From Cannabis sativa (taxonomy: Eukaryota; Streptophyta; Magnoliopsida; Rosales; Cannabaceae), in the NCBI RefSeq assembly GCF_029168945.1, contig NC_083605.1:21217280-21281279 (forward strand): a stretch of 64,000 nucleotides of DNA, in the 5' to 3' direction. How positions within the stretch are numbered: position 1 is the first letter of the stretch; every line of letters begins with the position of its first letter. A program made the translations under genes and the position numbers. A model generated the notes under the pieces. The model was not told the DNA's origin. It did no database searches and saw nothing but the letters and a program-made list of their open reading frames with translations. Shown piece after piece: positions 1 through 11,589 of this stretch.

Positions 1-1218
1 TTACAGGCTCCTAAATCACATCAATCATAACATAGGTGAGTGACACGCTAAATCACTTTTCGGGGTCTTAAACTTGAAACTAAAAGTTTCCCCATCGATA
101 AATAACATGGCAATACCCTAAACAACACAAAAATGGGAAAAACTAGGGTTCCCAGAATTGCCCCAACCGGTAGACTGGTTCCCCAACCGGAATTCCGGTT
201 CTGGGAAAAATTCCTGGGAGCCAACCGGAATTCCGGTTCCTACAGGCCCTCTGAACCGGAATTCCGGTTCAGTGCAGGAAAGACCAAAAATTTCATATCT
301 CAACCAAATCAACCCCGATTCAAACCAAACTTTCCAAACCTGCTATTTAGACCATAAAGAACAAAACCCAAGCAACAAAACAACTACAAAACCTTAAAAT
401 CAAATTTCACCATTAAAGACCAAAGTTTGAGTTCAAACTCCAAACTTGATTAAATCCAACCAACAACCATTAGAACCTGCTTAAATCCACTTATCTAAAC
501 ATAATTAAGCTTAAGAAAAACAAAACTAAACACTAACAGCAGCCACAGCAACAAAACCACAAGCATGCATAAATTTTCTTTCCTTACACATCAAGAAAAC
601 AAAGAGGGAGGTTACAAAAGCTTTACCTTGGCTTGGATTCACTTGAAACTTAACTGGAAATCCCCTAGAACTGCTGAAGAAAACCTAACCCTAGTTGGTT
701 CTATGGGGTTTGAAAATGAGAGAGAGAATTGAGAGTGAAATGAATTTTCCTTTTCTTTAATGTTCTTGTAAATGAAGTAATGGTGTTTTATCAAATATTA
801 TCAGCCATTACACTACTAAAAAATCAGGTTACTAAATGTATCTAAGTCAACTAAAGGACAAAATACACATGGGGAAAAATGACCATTTTGCCCCTCCCAC
901 ACTAACACAACATAAAAAGGTACTAAGGGTATTTTGGAAAATTCTAAATTTCCGACTAATCTCGACATTTCTAATGTCTAATTATATCGCACCGCTATAC
1001 TAAAATACTAAGATGTGATTCAACTAAGCCATACACCGCGTTCCAATGTTGTCGAACACTGAACATGCAAAAATATGAAATTTTTATAGATGACATATAA
1101 AATGCATTATGAATTCAAGTGAATCATCATAAATTAATAATTTAGAATTAATAACTAATTTTCATAATTAACCCTAATCATCTGCTAATTTCCAAATTTA
1201 AGCTAAGCGGTCTTTACA
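1..1218 (-). repeat. probable Ty3/gypsy LTR fragment, minus orientation
   Basis: No gene is visible here. Read on the minus strand, the right edge starts TGTAAAGACCGC and runs into AT-rich sequence, which resembles the 5' start of chromovirus-type (Tekay/Del) LTRs as I remember them. The left part has splice- and leader-like text and a cluster of palindromes. No PPT or PBS is visible next to it and the left end lies outside the window, so this could be a solo LTR. The assignment rests on the terminal motif only and is tentative. Confidence 0.35.
185..269. repeat. three copies of a 16-bp perfect palindrome
   Basis: AACCGGAATTCCGGTT occurs exactly at 185-200, 223-238 and 254-269, spaced 38 and 31 bases apart. 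A degenerate relative (AACCGGTAGACTGGTT) lies just upstream at about 165-180. The copies sit inside the LTR-like stretch, and the text between them is not conserved. Confidence 0.9.
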
Positions 1219-1289
1219 GACACGGTTTTAGATTGACCATGTCATGCTTCCTCAGAAGCTCTTTAATATATTTTCTTTGATTTAGATAA

Positions 1290-1745
1290 ATACCCATGTC
1301 ATATTTGATTACTTTGTTAGATTATATTTTACCAATACCTAGATTTACTAACACGTATGTTTTTAACATCCTAAATATGAATCTCTAAAACAATGAAACT
1401 TAAACACATCTAAAGTACGAGAAACTTTAAATCAGTTGCAGCGGAATATAATGACTCATTCCACTCAGATCTCTAACCCTTGTATACTTTCTGTCGCAGA
1501 GTATAATAAGGATTTGAGCCCGATTCTCCTTCAGTTGTTTGGATTTTTCACAGTCTTACACACTATGATTGAGGACTTACTTGTTATGGATTGGCATGCA
1601 CTCAATCACTAAGGCTCAAAATTTAACGTGATGAACAACACTCAAGGATTCGAAAATTAGAAGAGAGAAAGAAGAAGAAGAAGAAGTCTCAAAACACTAG
1701 TTGTCTGACAGAATGAAAACTAGGTTTAAAAGCATTAGTTGCATT
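1290..1745 (-). mobile_element. decayed Angela-like copia LTR fragment (minus)
   Basis: The text from 'cctagatttactaacacg' through 'gttgcagcggaatataatga' to the GAAGAAGAA run matches, with many changes, the first 450 or so bases of the minus-oriented LTRs at 36537, 44771 and 46101. It includes the 'cagatctctaaccctt' and 'actatgattgagg' blocks. It is clearly more diverged than those copies and ends abruptly on both sides, so it is an old fragment or solo LTR remnant. Confidence 0.75.
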
Positions 1746-1781
1746 ATGAGACTATTCTTTTTTTTTTATATTAATTCACTT

Positions 1782-1990
1782 AGGGCCCGTTTGGTTGATG
1801 GTAATGGGCCATAAAGGAATGGAATGGAATACTAATGGGCCTGATTCTTTTGTTTGGTTGGAAAATAACAATTTTGGAAAAGAATTCCATAGTAATGCTA
1901 TTCTCCCAAACTAATGGAATTGCTTTCCATTTTTCATTTGGTGGAATTATAATTCCATTCCACTACTTTGGCATATCAACAAATTATCTC
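1782..1990. mobile_element. short MITE-like element
   Basis: It starts with GGGCCCGTTTGGTTGATGG, a start typical of short hAT-like or similar plant MITEs. Its arms carry inverted 'ggaatggaat' (about 1818) and 'attccattcc' (about 1953). The right boundary and a target duplication are not clear. The short reading frame across it is not a gene. Confidence 0.4.
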
Positions 1991-2588
1991 TCTTCTACTC
2001 CAGACATGGCCCAAGCCCAACAAACCCTAACCCTAGCAAAGTGAAGATTAATCTGCCGCCATTGTTGTGAGGACTGTCTTCTTCGATCATCTCTGCAAGT
2101 GCTGGGTTCCTTGATTGGTGGTAGCATTGCCAGAGGTAATTCTCTCTCTCTCTCTAGTTTGGTGATTCTGAATCTGTTCTTGTTGTTTTCTGTATGAATG
2201 TGTGAATCTGTTCTGAATGTATGTGTTATTTTCATAAATCTGTATCAGATGTGGTTGATTTTATTTCTAATCTCCTTCATCTCTCTCTTTCAATTTGTTT
2301 AGTTGCTCTGTTTCCCCAAATTGAAATTTGTTCTAGAGATTTATGTGCGAATCATTAAGCTTGGGCTTGAGGGATATGTAGTTGTGAGCATTTCTGCAAT
2401 TGATGCCAAAAGGAATATGTAATTTTGCGAATAAGAAGTAATGGAATGAAAGAAAGGAATATATGTTTGGTGTTTCAATATTGCGTGAAATTTTTGGAGG
2501 AAGTGTTAGGATCAAGTTTCTTTTCCTTTTTTCGAGTCCTCAGAAAAAAAAGTCGCCGCTTGGAACATAAAAGGTGAGACACGACACG
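1991..2588 (+). other. 5' flank and possible 5'-UTR of the alanine aminotransferase fragment
   Basis: No coding potential is seen. It has a possible UTR splice donor (CAGAG followed by GTAATT near 2133) next to a CT repeat, and a pyrimidine-rich run before the start codon at 2589. This looks like the original promoter and UTR of the exon that follows, but no acceptor could be fixed. Confidence 0.3.
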
Positions 2589-2765
2589 ATGCGAAAATTC
2601 ACAGCTGGTAGGCTTAAAAATGCTCTCACCCGTTATCTTAATAACCATACCAATCTTTCTTCTTCCCAATCACGCTTCCTCTCATTCAAAACTGTACTTG
2701 ATTCTGCTATTGCCATGGCAAACCCTTCTTCCTCTCCTGTCACTCTCCAAACTATCAATCCCAAG
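2589..2765 (+). pseudogene. orphan exon 1 of mitochondrial alanine aminotransferase
   Basis: The 59-codon frame begins MRKFTAGRLKNAL, an Arg/Ser-rich, acid-poor mitochondrial presequence, and ends SSSPVTLQTINPK followed by a GTTTAT donor. 'PVTL..INPKV' is the junction between presequence and mature enzyme in plant alanine aminotransferase (pyruvate plus glutamate to alanine plus 2-oxoglutarate, PLP-dependent). The next exon should begin LKCEYAVRGEI or similar. I find nothing like it on either strand before the histidinol-phosphate aminotransferase gene starts at 4714, and the would-be intron holds an LTR fragment. The exon itself is undamaged. It is therefore a truncated gene copy or a duplicated 5' end, unless the rest lies elsewhere after a rearrangement. 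A second ATG at codon 41 (MANPSSS) could start a cytosolic form in the parent gene. Confidence 0.75.
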
Positions 2766-3589
2766 GTTTATTCTTAACCCTTTGATCGATTTTGTGTTTT
2801 TCAATTGTTTGATTAACACCCAGTTGACCTTTTTAATGGATCATTGTTTTCTAGTTGATGTTTCTCCATGTGGTTCTGTTTTAATTTTTCTTAAAACATC
2901 TGTTATTTGTAGGATTTCGTTTGATTCTTTTGTACTTCAAAAAATAAATAAATAGAGAAGAATAGTTTTTTATGTCCTTAAATGATCCTTCCTAGCTTTA
3001 TTGAATCAAATTATAATTGAAAAAAATAAAAAGTAAAACTTTAGATTTAATAGTTCCAATGTCGTGATGGGTTTACTTGATGTTGTTTTTGTTGGGTATT
3101 GCGTCCTTTTAGTTCTCTCTATTGTGTTCTTAGGTCATAAATCATAATGAAAAGATCCTTGTTTTGATTTTGCTCCATGAAAAGACATTTTATTTTAAGT
3201 GAAAAGGCATCTCTTTTCTAGTTGGGCTACTGTTATTGTATACTTGCTTTACCTTTGTAGAGTAAGATTGTGTAGTTTCTTCTGATTCCACATAAGCCCT
3301 CGAATTGTTTGGTGCTAGTTATATGATACCATGAACTGAAACAATCTATTGGTAAATACAAAAGTGAAAATAAATAAATTTTTAATACATCGCCTAAACA
3401 TATGGAAGTCTTGCAGTGTGAAAAGGTTTAATTATAATTAACAGATACTCTTTGATGCTCCTCTATATATTTATTAAGGTGCTGTTAAAATTTGTTGTTA
3501 GCAGTTTTGAATGGCCACATTCGTACAGAATAAAATACAGAACATTAATAAAATGTGGAGCCATGGCTTAGTAGTATATATAATACTCC
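2766..3589. other. intron-like noncoding sequence
   Basis: AT-rich DNA that follows the donor of the orphan aminotransferase exon. T-rich runs suit a plant intron. No later exon, RNA gene or clear repeat is visible. Confidence 0.5.
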
Positions 3590-4360
3590 TCTTTGTCTTC
3601 TATGCCAGAACATATATTCAATGGTTCACATGATTTATTTTATGATTGTTTAATGTATAAATTCTATTAAGTCCAGAACATATGTATTTGTTCATGATCA
3701 TAGTGTCGTCAGGACAGTAGAATATAATCATGATTATATGTTTAAAAGTTTAATTCCCTGATTTTTCAGTTCACTGGATTTAGACTGGCATGATAATCAG
3801 CGATAAGGTATACTTACACCTTGGATAAGTGTTATGTCCTTTCCAGGACATTGGCAAAGTTTACCAGTATCGGATGTATGGAGTATACATTGGAAGAGAC
3901 CGATATTGATCTTGGATAAGATATCATAAACTTACCGTTATATCTTTCTAAGTCAATATCAATGGTTGATCTTAGGTCTATGGATCTCAATTTTTGCATG
4001 GTTAGGTTCGATCTCAAGAATGTTATTTGTATTTTTTGATTTGTTAGTTAAGCCTACCTTTTGGTGTAGGTGATATGTACATTTTGGGAACATCATAGTA
4101 TAATTGAGTGGGAGCGCTAATCATAGATATGAAATCTATATCTTCTATCTGGACATAAAAGTAAAACGATAATCTCTTTCGAGCTTGGCTGAATAGAGAT
4201 AAATGATTGAGCCGTGATGTGGAACTTGAGTTGGTTGAAAGTATGGGTATTTGGGAGGCTCTCAGTTGGATTAAGGACAAAGCATGATTGACAAATGACA
4301 ATGATTCTTGAGCCTGATCGTTTAGGGGCGATTAAGGCCATTCGCAGTCATGTCATGATG
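3590..4360 (+). mobile_element. decayed Angela-like copia LTR fragment (plus)
   Basis: It aligns by eye with the plus-oriented LTRs at 30756, 45257 and 62061. Shared blocks include 'gataatcagcgat', 'ggagtatacattgga', 'cttaccgttatat', 'ttgttagttaagcctacc', 'acattttgggaacat' and 'gagtgggagcgctaa'. It lacks the LTR start and the 3' half, so it is an internal LTR fragment between the orphan exon and the HISN6 promoter. Confidence 0.8.
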
Positions 4361-4713
4361 AACTCTCTTCTTGATTTAATTGTTAATGATTGTAGATATT
4401 TGTTTAGTTTCATTAGGATTTTTTGTTTTCCATATCCAACCAAAGAGAAGATGGAAAGATGCCATGTTTAGGCATTTTTGTTTGATACTGTATTTCTTTT
4501 TATTCCAATAATAATTTGTTTAGACTTTCGGTTTGCTCTTAAAATAAATAACAATATTGTTAAATTAAAAAAATACATAAATAACAATAATGATAAATAG
4601 TGTCATTGTCTACGGTGACGGCTCGTGGGTCAGTCAGTTCACTAGGGTTGATTCTATCTTTGCTGCTACAAGCAATCGCTGCCATTTCTGGGTTTATAGT
4701 ATCCTAAATCCTA
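4361..4713 (+). promoter_or_regulatory. upstream region of the histidinol-phosphate aminotransferase gene
   Basis: About 350 bases separate the LTR fragment from the HISN6 start codon. The stretch is AT-rich up to about 4610, then turns to more balanced, UTR-like sequence. No convincing TATA box was found. The promoter must lie here or inside the LTR fragment, so the old LTR may supply part of it. Confidence 0.35.
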
Positions 4714-7700
4714 ATGGGCGTGCTTGATATTTACAGTGCTTCCTCTAATTGCTTCTTCAGAACCAGTTCCAGTCACACACCACTAACACCAGGCTCTGCT
4801 ATTCTCGGGAACAAGAACAGGGTCGTTTCCATGGCGTCCGTACAGCCTGTGGAGCACCAAGTCAACGACGGCCAACATCAAGTCACTGGAGACTCTTTTA
4901 TTCGACCCCATTTCAGAAAATTGTCTCCTTATCAACCCATTTTACCTTTCGAGGTATTTCGCTATAACCCCCACTTCCCCTTGTTTCAGTCAGACTATGC
5001 TATGAATTAGTTTGGTGATAACTTTTAAGTGTATTTAAGTGACTCCATTATTGTTTAATCCGAGCTATTGCTTGTTTTCTTAGTGAATCCGAGCAATTGC
5101 AAAACTAATTATTTTGAAATTGATTAAGAAGGGCTTTTAGGTAGTGTTTCACATAGATGAATACCACACTCGAGCTTTTTTGTAAAGGGTTCTCTTACTA
5201 TTCGACATTGTTAAAAATTGACAGTGTCTTTACTGTGAACGGTACTCCGGACTCTAAAGTAAGGGCTGTTGTAAGTAGGGAAACAGAAAGCTTTGGAGAT
5301 AGGATGAACTGGGATAAACGTTTCTGGTTAAAGTTGTTTTGACTTGACTTCAAATGATGTAACACAAAGCTGGGGTTGGAATGAAGTTGGGGCAGTAAGA
5401 GTAAAACATTTGTACATATAATCCAAATGCATTTTCGGATAGTGGAGAGAACACTTCATGTCAAAGTTGTTTTGCAGCTATTATTGGGCTGCTGCCATCA
5501 TAGCTGAAGTCAGGTGGTATCCCTGTTACAAACAATCTGTAAGAGTTTTTCATTTGGAAATGGTGGCTGCAGCATAGATGGTCCACTGGCTTAGATTGGT
5601 GGAAAATTGTTTTCTTATTCCTGAGTAGAGCACTTGACATGGGTGTTATAACACATACAGGATGTGGCCCTTATTCCTTAGGCTGCATATATATCTTATC
5701 TTATTCAGAAAGGTGAAGTGGTTTGACAACTTCTTGAAATTTTGTTCGTTTTCATTGCAGCTGGCTCTATGATTCCTCTGAATGATATTTAAGCTTAGTT
5801 TTGATTGACTTGGGAAAGAACTTTCTTTTGCTAAAATTTTAGATTTGCCTTCTTATAATTTCTTTTGCAGAATTGCCATTGATTAAAGTGTTTGCTTGTT
5901 TGTTTTGATCATTATTTTGGGTAAAATTAGGCAATTGCCACTTGTTAGTGTAATTTGCTCATCCGTCCTGGCAATATTTGATATCTTTGCTAATTTATGT
6001 AGGTTTTATCATCCCAACTTGGAAGGAAGCCTGAAGATATAATCAAACTAGATGCTAATGAAAACCCATATGGTCCTCCCCCGGAGGCGAGTCATATATG
6101 CTATTGTACTTTCTTTCTCTATGAACAAAAATATTTTTTATTACTGTTGAATATAGTTTGGTTGTCTTTTGTTTTTTTCCTTTCCAATTTTAATTTGCAC
6201 AATTATGTGCACTGCATTAATATATAACACATCTTTTTTCAATCTCCATGATTCCCTGATTGCAATTTCAGATTGTTTGTAGGTTTTTGAGGCTTTGGGT
6301 TCATTAAAATTTCCTTATATCTATCCTGACCCTGAAAGTCGTCGGCTACGTGCTGCCCTTGCTGAGGATTCGGGCCTTGAAGCTAAATACATACTGGTGG
6401 GATGTGGTGCAGATGAATTAATTGATTTGATTATGCGGTGAGATAAAGAAATGTGCCCATTGAGTTACAATTATGCTGTTCTCAATGTGCGTTGTCCGCA
6501 TTATCAATCGATCTTAATTTCCAAACTTTGCTCTGTTTTCGATTAAATGTTTTGCTGAAGGTGCGTGCTTGATCCTGGTGACAAGATTGTAGACTGTCCT
6601 CCAACTTTTACCATGTATGAATTTGATGCTGCCGTTAATGCTGCAGGTGTCATCAAAGGTGAATAGTTTGGGATGTGAAGATCATATTATATCTGTTTTT
6701 TATGTAGCAATGTCAATGTTGATTTATTTTTGCTTTTATATGTTTTGTTAACCTTACCTCAGCTCTTTTTTTTTACAGTTCCGAGGAAATCTGATTTTAG
6801 CCTAGATTTGGAACTCATTAAAGATGCAGTTGAAAAGGAGAAACCCAAATGCATATTTCTAACATCTCCTAACAATCCAGATGGGAGGTAATTCCTATTG
6901 TTTCATGTATTATTTGACATGAAGTTCCTACATCTATTCTATTATTATGAAATTTACATACCACTGTTGTCTAACACGGTTAATTCAATGTTCCTTCTAG
7001 ACTTACATAATGATTGTGACTTTAAGCTTCCCAGAATGACAACTTGTGAGCTACATTCATTGCAAAATAATGAACCATCATCATTCTAAAATGACGTGGT
7101 TTACAATGTTGCCTTTTATTTGCCTGTACAATATATCAGGATGGCCTTTGTATATATTTGCTGTTTGTTTTATTTGGGATCTTGCTTTAGGTTTAAGACT
7201 TATTTTCTATTTTGTCAAATTTCTTTTCTTTTAGTCAATTTCAAAGTGGAGATTTTGAATAATTGTTTAGTGACCTAGTAAAAAATTCCTCATTCTACCA
7301 AATTAATTTTCTCCTTTCCTATTTTTTTTTTATTTAAATCATAGAATGTATGCAATATTATTCTTGTCTTCAGTAACTGGTTTAATTTATTGTTATTGTT
7401 TTTATTTATGTACAAATATTTATATAAAAAGTAACTGGGTTGATTTCATGCTGTATATGCCAACTTAAGAAGGTGAGGTATCTATTGCTTTTTCTATGAA
7501 ATTTTTGATAATTTTGGTTCTAGTCTATAGATTTGGTTGGGATGCTATGTTTATGCTATGATTTGTCTATGACAGTATAATTAGTGATGATGATCTCTTG
7601 AAGATCCTCAAGCTTCCCGTGTTGGTGATCCTTGATGAAGCATACGTTGAGTTTTCCACAATTGAGTCCAGGATGCAATGGGTGAAGAAGCATGAGAACT

Positions 7701-10700
7701 TAATTGTTCTTCGAACATTCAGCAAAAGAGCTGGTATTCTCAATTTTTTATGCATTGTATTTTCAAGCCTCAAGGGTCCAGTAGTGCACTGTTATTCTGT
7801 TGTGGAACAATTGATTTCATTGTTTAAAATGTCCACATGAATTAATATAGGACATGACTATTAGTAAAAGAAGGAAAGAGAATAAAAAGAAAAAGAATCA
7901 GAGCAACGCTTGTTAACATGGAGTTATTACAAGAAATATATCATAAAGTCATAATGCTAATATGCGATGAAAAGCTAAGATTTTAAACAGACCTTCCTTT
8001 AACCTGTTTGATCAATTAGTTTGGTGCTAACTGTAAATTGGTTACAATTAGAACAAAGGGTGTCAAGGGGATAGCCTTTTTGTACTAGTTGCCAAGGTGC
8101 TTATTGTAGCTAGTGATATTCCATTTTGAAGCATGTTAAAACCCTTACTTTTGCTGTGAAATAAACCACTAATTATTTCTCCTGCATGCACAGAGATGTT
8201 GAACAATTAATGTATATCTTAATATAGGATCTATAATCCAAGTACAAGTAATTATTTCCTTGTTGGAATATCTACAGTTTACTTGTTAATTATATTGAAC
8301 ATCAACTCCAAACCTTATTTACCAAGAAGGGTAGCTCAAACCACAAGGTCTTAGGTTAGAGTCTAGGAGGTACCTACACAACAATTTCCGTAGTTTCTTG
8401 GTCCCCAATTATTATAGGTTTAGGGGGCCTAATTTCAAAACTCCAAACCTTAGTAGGTGCGATGGTTGGGAGCTTGTTCACTTTACAATAAAAGGTTCAC
8501 ATTTCTCTTACTGTGTTAAATGAGCGTACATGCAAGTGTGAGCTATACCCGAGGCAGGACTTGTTGATTCACAATGTTTAGAAGGACTACGATATTAGAC
8601 AATTCCTTATAATGGATTCTTTTGATAATTTACAGTCTTGAAGTTATTTAATTGACTTGTCCTTTTTTTGATGACAAAAATTACAGGTCAATTGTTTTAC
8701 CACTATTAGATAGACCTTTTATTATGCACTAATTTTGTGCCCCTCTATCAAACTTTCTTTTTACTTCATGCTAGTTAACGGATGTAGGGAATGAAAACAT
8801 AATTCATTCATCAATCTCTTGCATTTATTTTCAGTTGAGATGAGTTTCAAATCCCCCACCCCCAAATCTGAATTATTTTATTTTTTCACCTCTTCTTTCA
8901 CGTTTCATGCATACTTTCTTTATGTCAACATTGTGGTTGATGCATGGTTGACTTTTCAGTTTTCAGTTCACTATTGTTTCAATTTCATTATTCTTTGCCA
9001 AATGGATGACAATCTCATGGTGCAGGTTTAGCTGGATTACGTGTAGGATATGGTGCTTTTCCATTGAGCATTATTGAGTATCTTTGGAGAGCAAAACAAC
9101 CCTACAACGTCTCTGTTGCCGCTGAAGTTTCTGCTTGTGCAGCGTTGAAGAATCCTACCTATTTAGAGGTGGGTGATCTGTTGAATACAATAATATATGG
9201 GTTGTTTGAGATAAGGAGGTTATAACTAATGAGTACTTGCTTATCTTTTCCAGAATGTGAAAGATGCTTTACTAAAAGAACGTGAGAGGCTGTACAACCT
9301 TCTCGAAGACGTGCCTTTTCTAAACCCATTTCCAAGCCATTCTAATTTTATTCTCTGCAAGGTTACATCTGGGATGGATGCGAAGAAGCTAAAGGTACAC
9401 CATATTACTAATCTAGATAAATCCACACAACCACAACTACACACACTCGAAGGTTTATATGCAATAGTAGACACAAACATGCCATGCAATCCAAGACATG
9501 TAACAGAGAAATAGAAAGAATCATGTAACATTTGTTTCTTTCTGAGTTATGTAGTTTTTTCTTATAGAAATAGGCTTTTATTAATAAAAATAAGAGACTA
9601 GAGAGAAGGAAAACATATGATATACCAGTGGACAGAGTATTCTTTTCCAGCTAACCGAAATCATAGAAAATGGATATGGTCATATCTTTTCCTCATCATC
9701 AGAGTCAAGAAAGAAGTTAAAAACTTGTATCTTTCTCACAAGACAACATATCCATTGAAATGCAGGTTTAGGTTTAGATTAGGATAATGGTATGATTTGT
9801 AATACCCCGTGTACTATTGGTGGGGTAAAGGTATAGAGATTTACCTCCTTACCCAGCTTGTGTAGTGTATATATAATATGAATTAAAATATATAGATTTG
9901 GAGAGTAGCACAAATATTGCATATTTTATTTTGCAAAAAGATTTGAAAAACAGTTAACAACGGATACCTTTCTTGGCCTTTTGGCTAAAGACAAGTGTTG
10001 TATTTGTTCTTAACATGTGGACTAATGGTTCACACAAATTGACAAGAACATGTCAAGTGTTTAATTACCAAACACTATTTTTCTATCAATCCAAGTTAAA
10101 TTAAAATTCAAGAAACAAGAAATTGAAGCAAAATTAAAAGGAAAATAAAGCAATATAAAACTAAAAAAAAAAATCAAGAATGAGATAATATCTAGGTCTT
10201 TAACCTTCATCAACTTCATATTTATATTCTAATTGCTAGCCTAGGATCCTTAAGTATTCACAAGGTTTTTCCAAATCACAAGTGAATCTAACCCAATAGA
10301 TTAATTCTCATATTCCTATCAAGAATTTAAATCTATCAATAGCATTAAATCCCAATTCCCAACCCTAAGTTGACTACCTAGGATGATTAGGTATACTCCT
10401 ATCTTAAACACAAATTAACAAGAACATGTCAATTGTCCTAGGCTATGTTGATTAGGTCTAGGTTTTCTCTTCCAAGCTCCACCTAATTATAGAAATCAAT
10501 TTCAAAGGTTTTTTTTTTTTTAATTAACAAAATCTTTTTAAAAGTTGATTACTCTTTGAAAATCATTAAACATAAAGACCTACCGTAAGTGTCCAATTCA
10601 ATTCCACCATCAACACCACATATTCTTCTGCTGGAGTTATTGAGAAGCAACCTACAAATAGAACATCAAATAAACGAAAGCAATATTAGTTAAAAAAAAA

Positions 10701-11235
10701 ACAATAAACAAAAACAAAGACAAAAAAAAAAAAACAAAACAAACAAAACAAGAACAACTAGTAAGTGAGAATGAGAATATATAAACATAATAAGCTAGTC
10801 ATTTTATTTTGGAAGAGATTAAAATATTCTACTTGCCAAATGGCTAGAATTTTTGTTAGTGGTGCAAAATGTAATTCCTACTGCAAAATGAAGCAGCCAA
10901 AAAGAGAAAAAAAATGCTAAAACAGTTGCATAATAGTCCATCAATAATAATTCTTTCTACTATTGTTTGCATGTATTTACTTAGGTATTTCTCTTCTATC
11001 TATATCATGAGAAATGTATCTAAAACTCTTTACTATTCTCTTTACTATTTTGTGTTTGCTTTGATCTAACCTCAATACTTATGGCACTTTGATATGGATT
11101 CAGGAGGACCTTGCCAAAATAGGAGTGATGATCCGTCATTACAACAGCAAAGAACTAAAGGGGTTCGTTCGTGTATCTGTTGGGAAGCCTGAACACACTG
11201 ATATTTTGATGGATTGCCTTAGACGGTTCTATTAA
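4714..11235 (+). CDS. HISN6: histidinol-phosphate aminotransferase, plastid
   Basis: PLP enzyme of histidine synthesis (imidazole-acetol phosphate plus glutamate to histidinol phosphate). Exons: 4714-4953, 6003-6086, 6283-6437, 6561-6658, 6779-6887, 7576-7733, 9026-9168, 9254-9394 and 11104-11235, giving 419 codons and a stop in one frame. Residues 1 to about 60 are Ser/Thr-rich with few acids, as in a plastid transit peptide; Met40 is a possible internal start. The mature part has the fold-type I aminotransferase signatures: [17 protein letters not shown] (Asn225), LDEAYVEF (Asp249, Tyr252), the PLP lysine in TFSKRAG (Lys279), [10 protein letters not shown], and the C-terminal substrate arginine in GFVRVS (Arg399). 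Length and order match plant HISN6/HPA1. Intron 2 has a GC donor (GAG then GCGAGT at 6087); all others are GT-AG. Introns 6 and 8 are long, and intron 8 holds a U2 pseudogene and repeat DNA. Confidence 0.95.
9964..10038 (+). pseudogene. U2 snRNA pseudogene in HISN6 intron 8
   Basis: It starts ATACCTTTCTTGGCC and continues TTTTGGCTAAAGACAAGTG, close to the conserved 5' end of U2 snRNA (ATACCTTTCTCGGCC, TTTTGGCTAAGATCAAGTG). The branch-point recognition block reads GTTGTA instead of GTAGTA. The roughly 18 bases that normally follow TTCTTATCAG are missing, and the text resumes at ATGTGGACTAATGGTTCACAC, the next U2 stem. It has no Sm site and no 3' half. Being truncated and mutated in the base-pairing block, it should not function as a spliceosomal RNA. 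Confidence 0.8.
10039..10760. repeat. unclassified repeat-like insert in HISN6 intron 8
   Basis: A-rich sequence with an internal direct repeat: 'acaaattgacaagaacatgtcaa' at about 10033 and 'acaaattaacaagaacatgtcaa' at about 10408. It is followed by poly-A and AAAC-rich runs. It looks like transposon DNA but has no termini or coding motif I recognise. The 3' end of the U2-like sequence merges into the first direct repeat. Confidence 0.35.
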
Positions 11236-11589
11236 TCCATTGCCTGTTTTAAGCTTTAAGTTTTTTTCTTGTTCTCCTTTGCTCTAAAGAAGAAGCAGAA
11301 CCTTCATTCAAATTGAACCAGTTGAATTGAATAAAATTGAACCATGTTTGTGGTGGTCTGTGTACTACTTTGGTTGAAGCTAGGTTATATATGCTCTATT
11401 CACCTCAATTTGTGTAATTTAGTGAAATTGGTTAACTAGGTGTTGTAATGTCAAGTGTGCAGTGGCCAAACCTTATTATTGTTATTTTTTTTTCTTTAGG
11501 TTGTTCAATTGACTAATTAGACTAATGCGTATCCCTTAGGGATAGCTGAAGATGTTTCTATGGATGCTTATGGATTTGTCTCACTCCAA
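11236..11589 (+). other. HISN6 3' flank
   Basis: Holds the 3'-UTR after the TAA. A T-rich segment and an AATAAAA run near 11330 could serve as polyadenylation signals. No gene is seen. Confidence 0.4.

Noticed and set aside
6898..7278. Overlapping small frames in HISN6 intron 5
   Set aside because: T-rich intron sequence between well-defined exons at 6887 and 7576; no motifs.
9026..9168. Possible one-base frame slip in HISN6 exon 7
   Set aside because: On a first count the exon seemed one base short. Recounting from the GTG-CAG acceptor, which ends at 9025, gives 143 bases and a continuous frame through [12 protein letters not shown].
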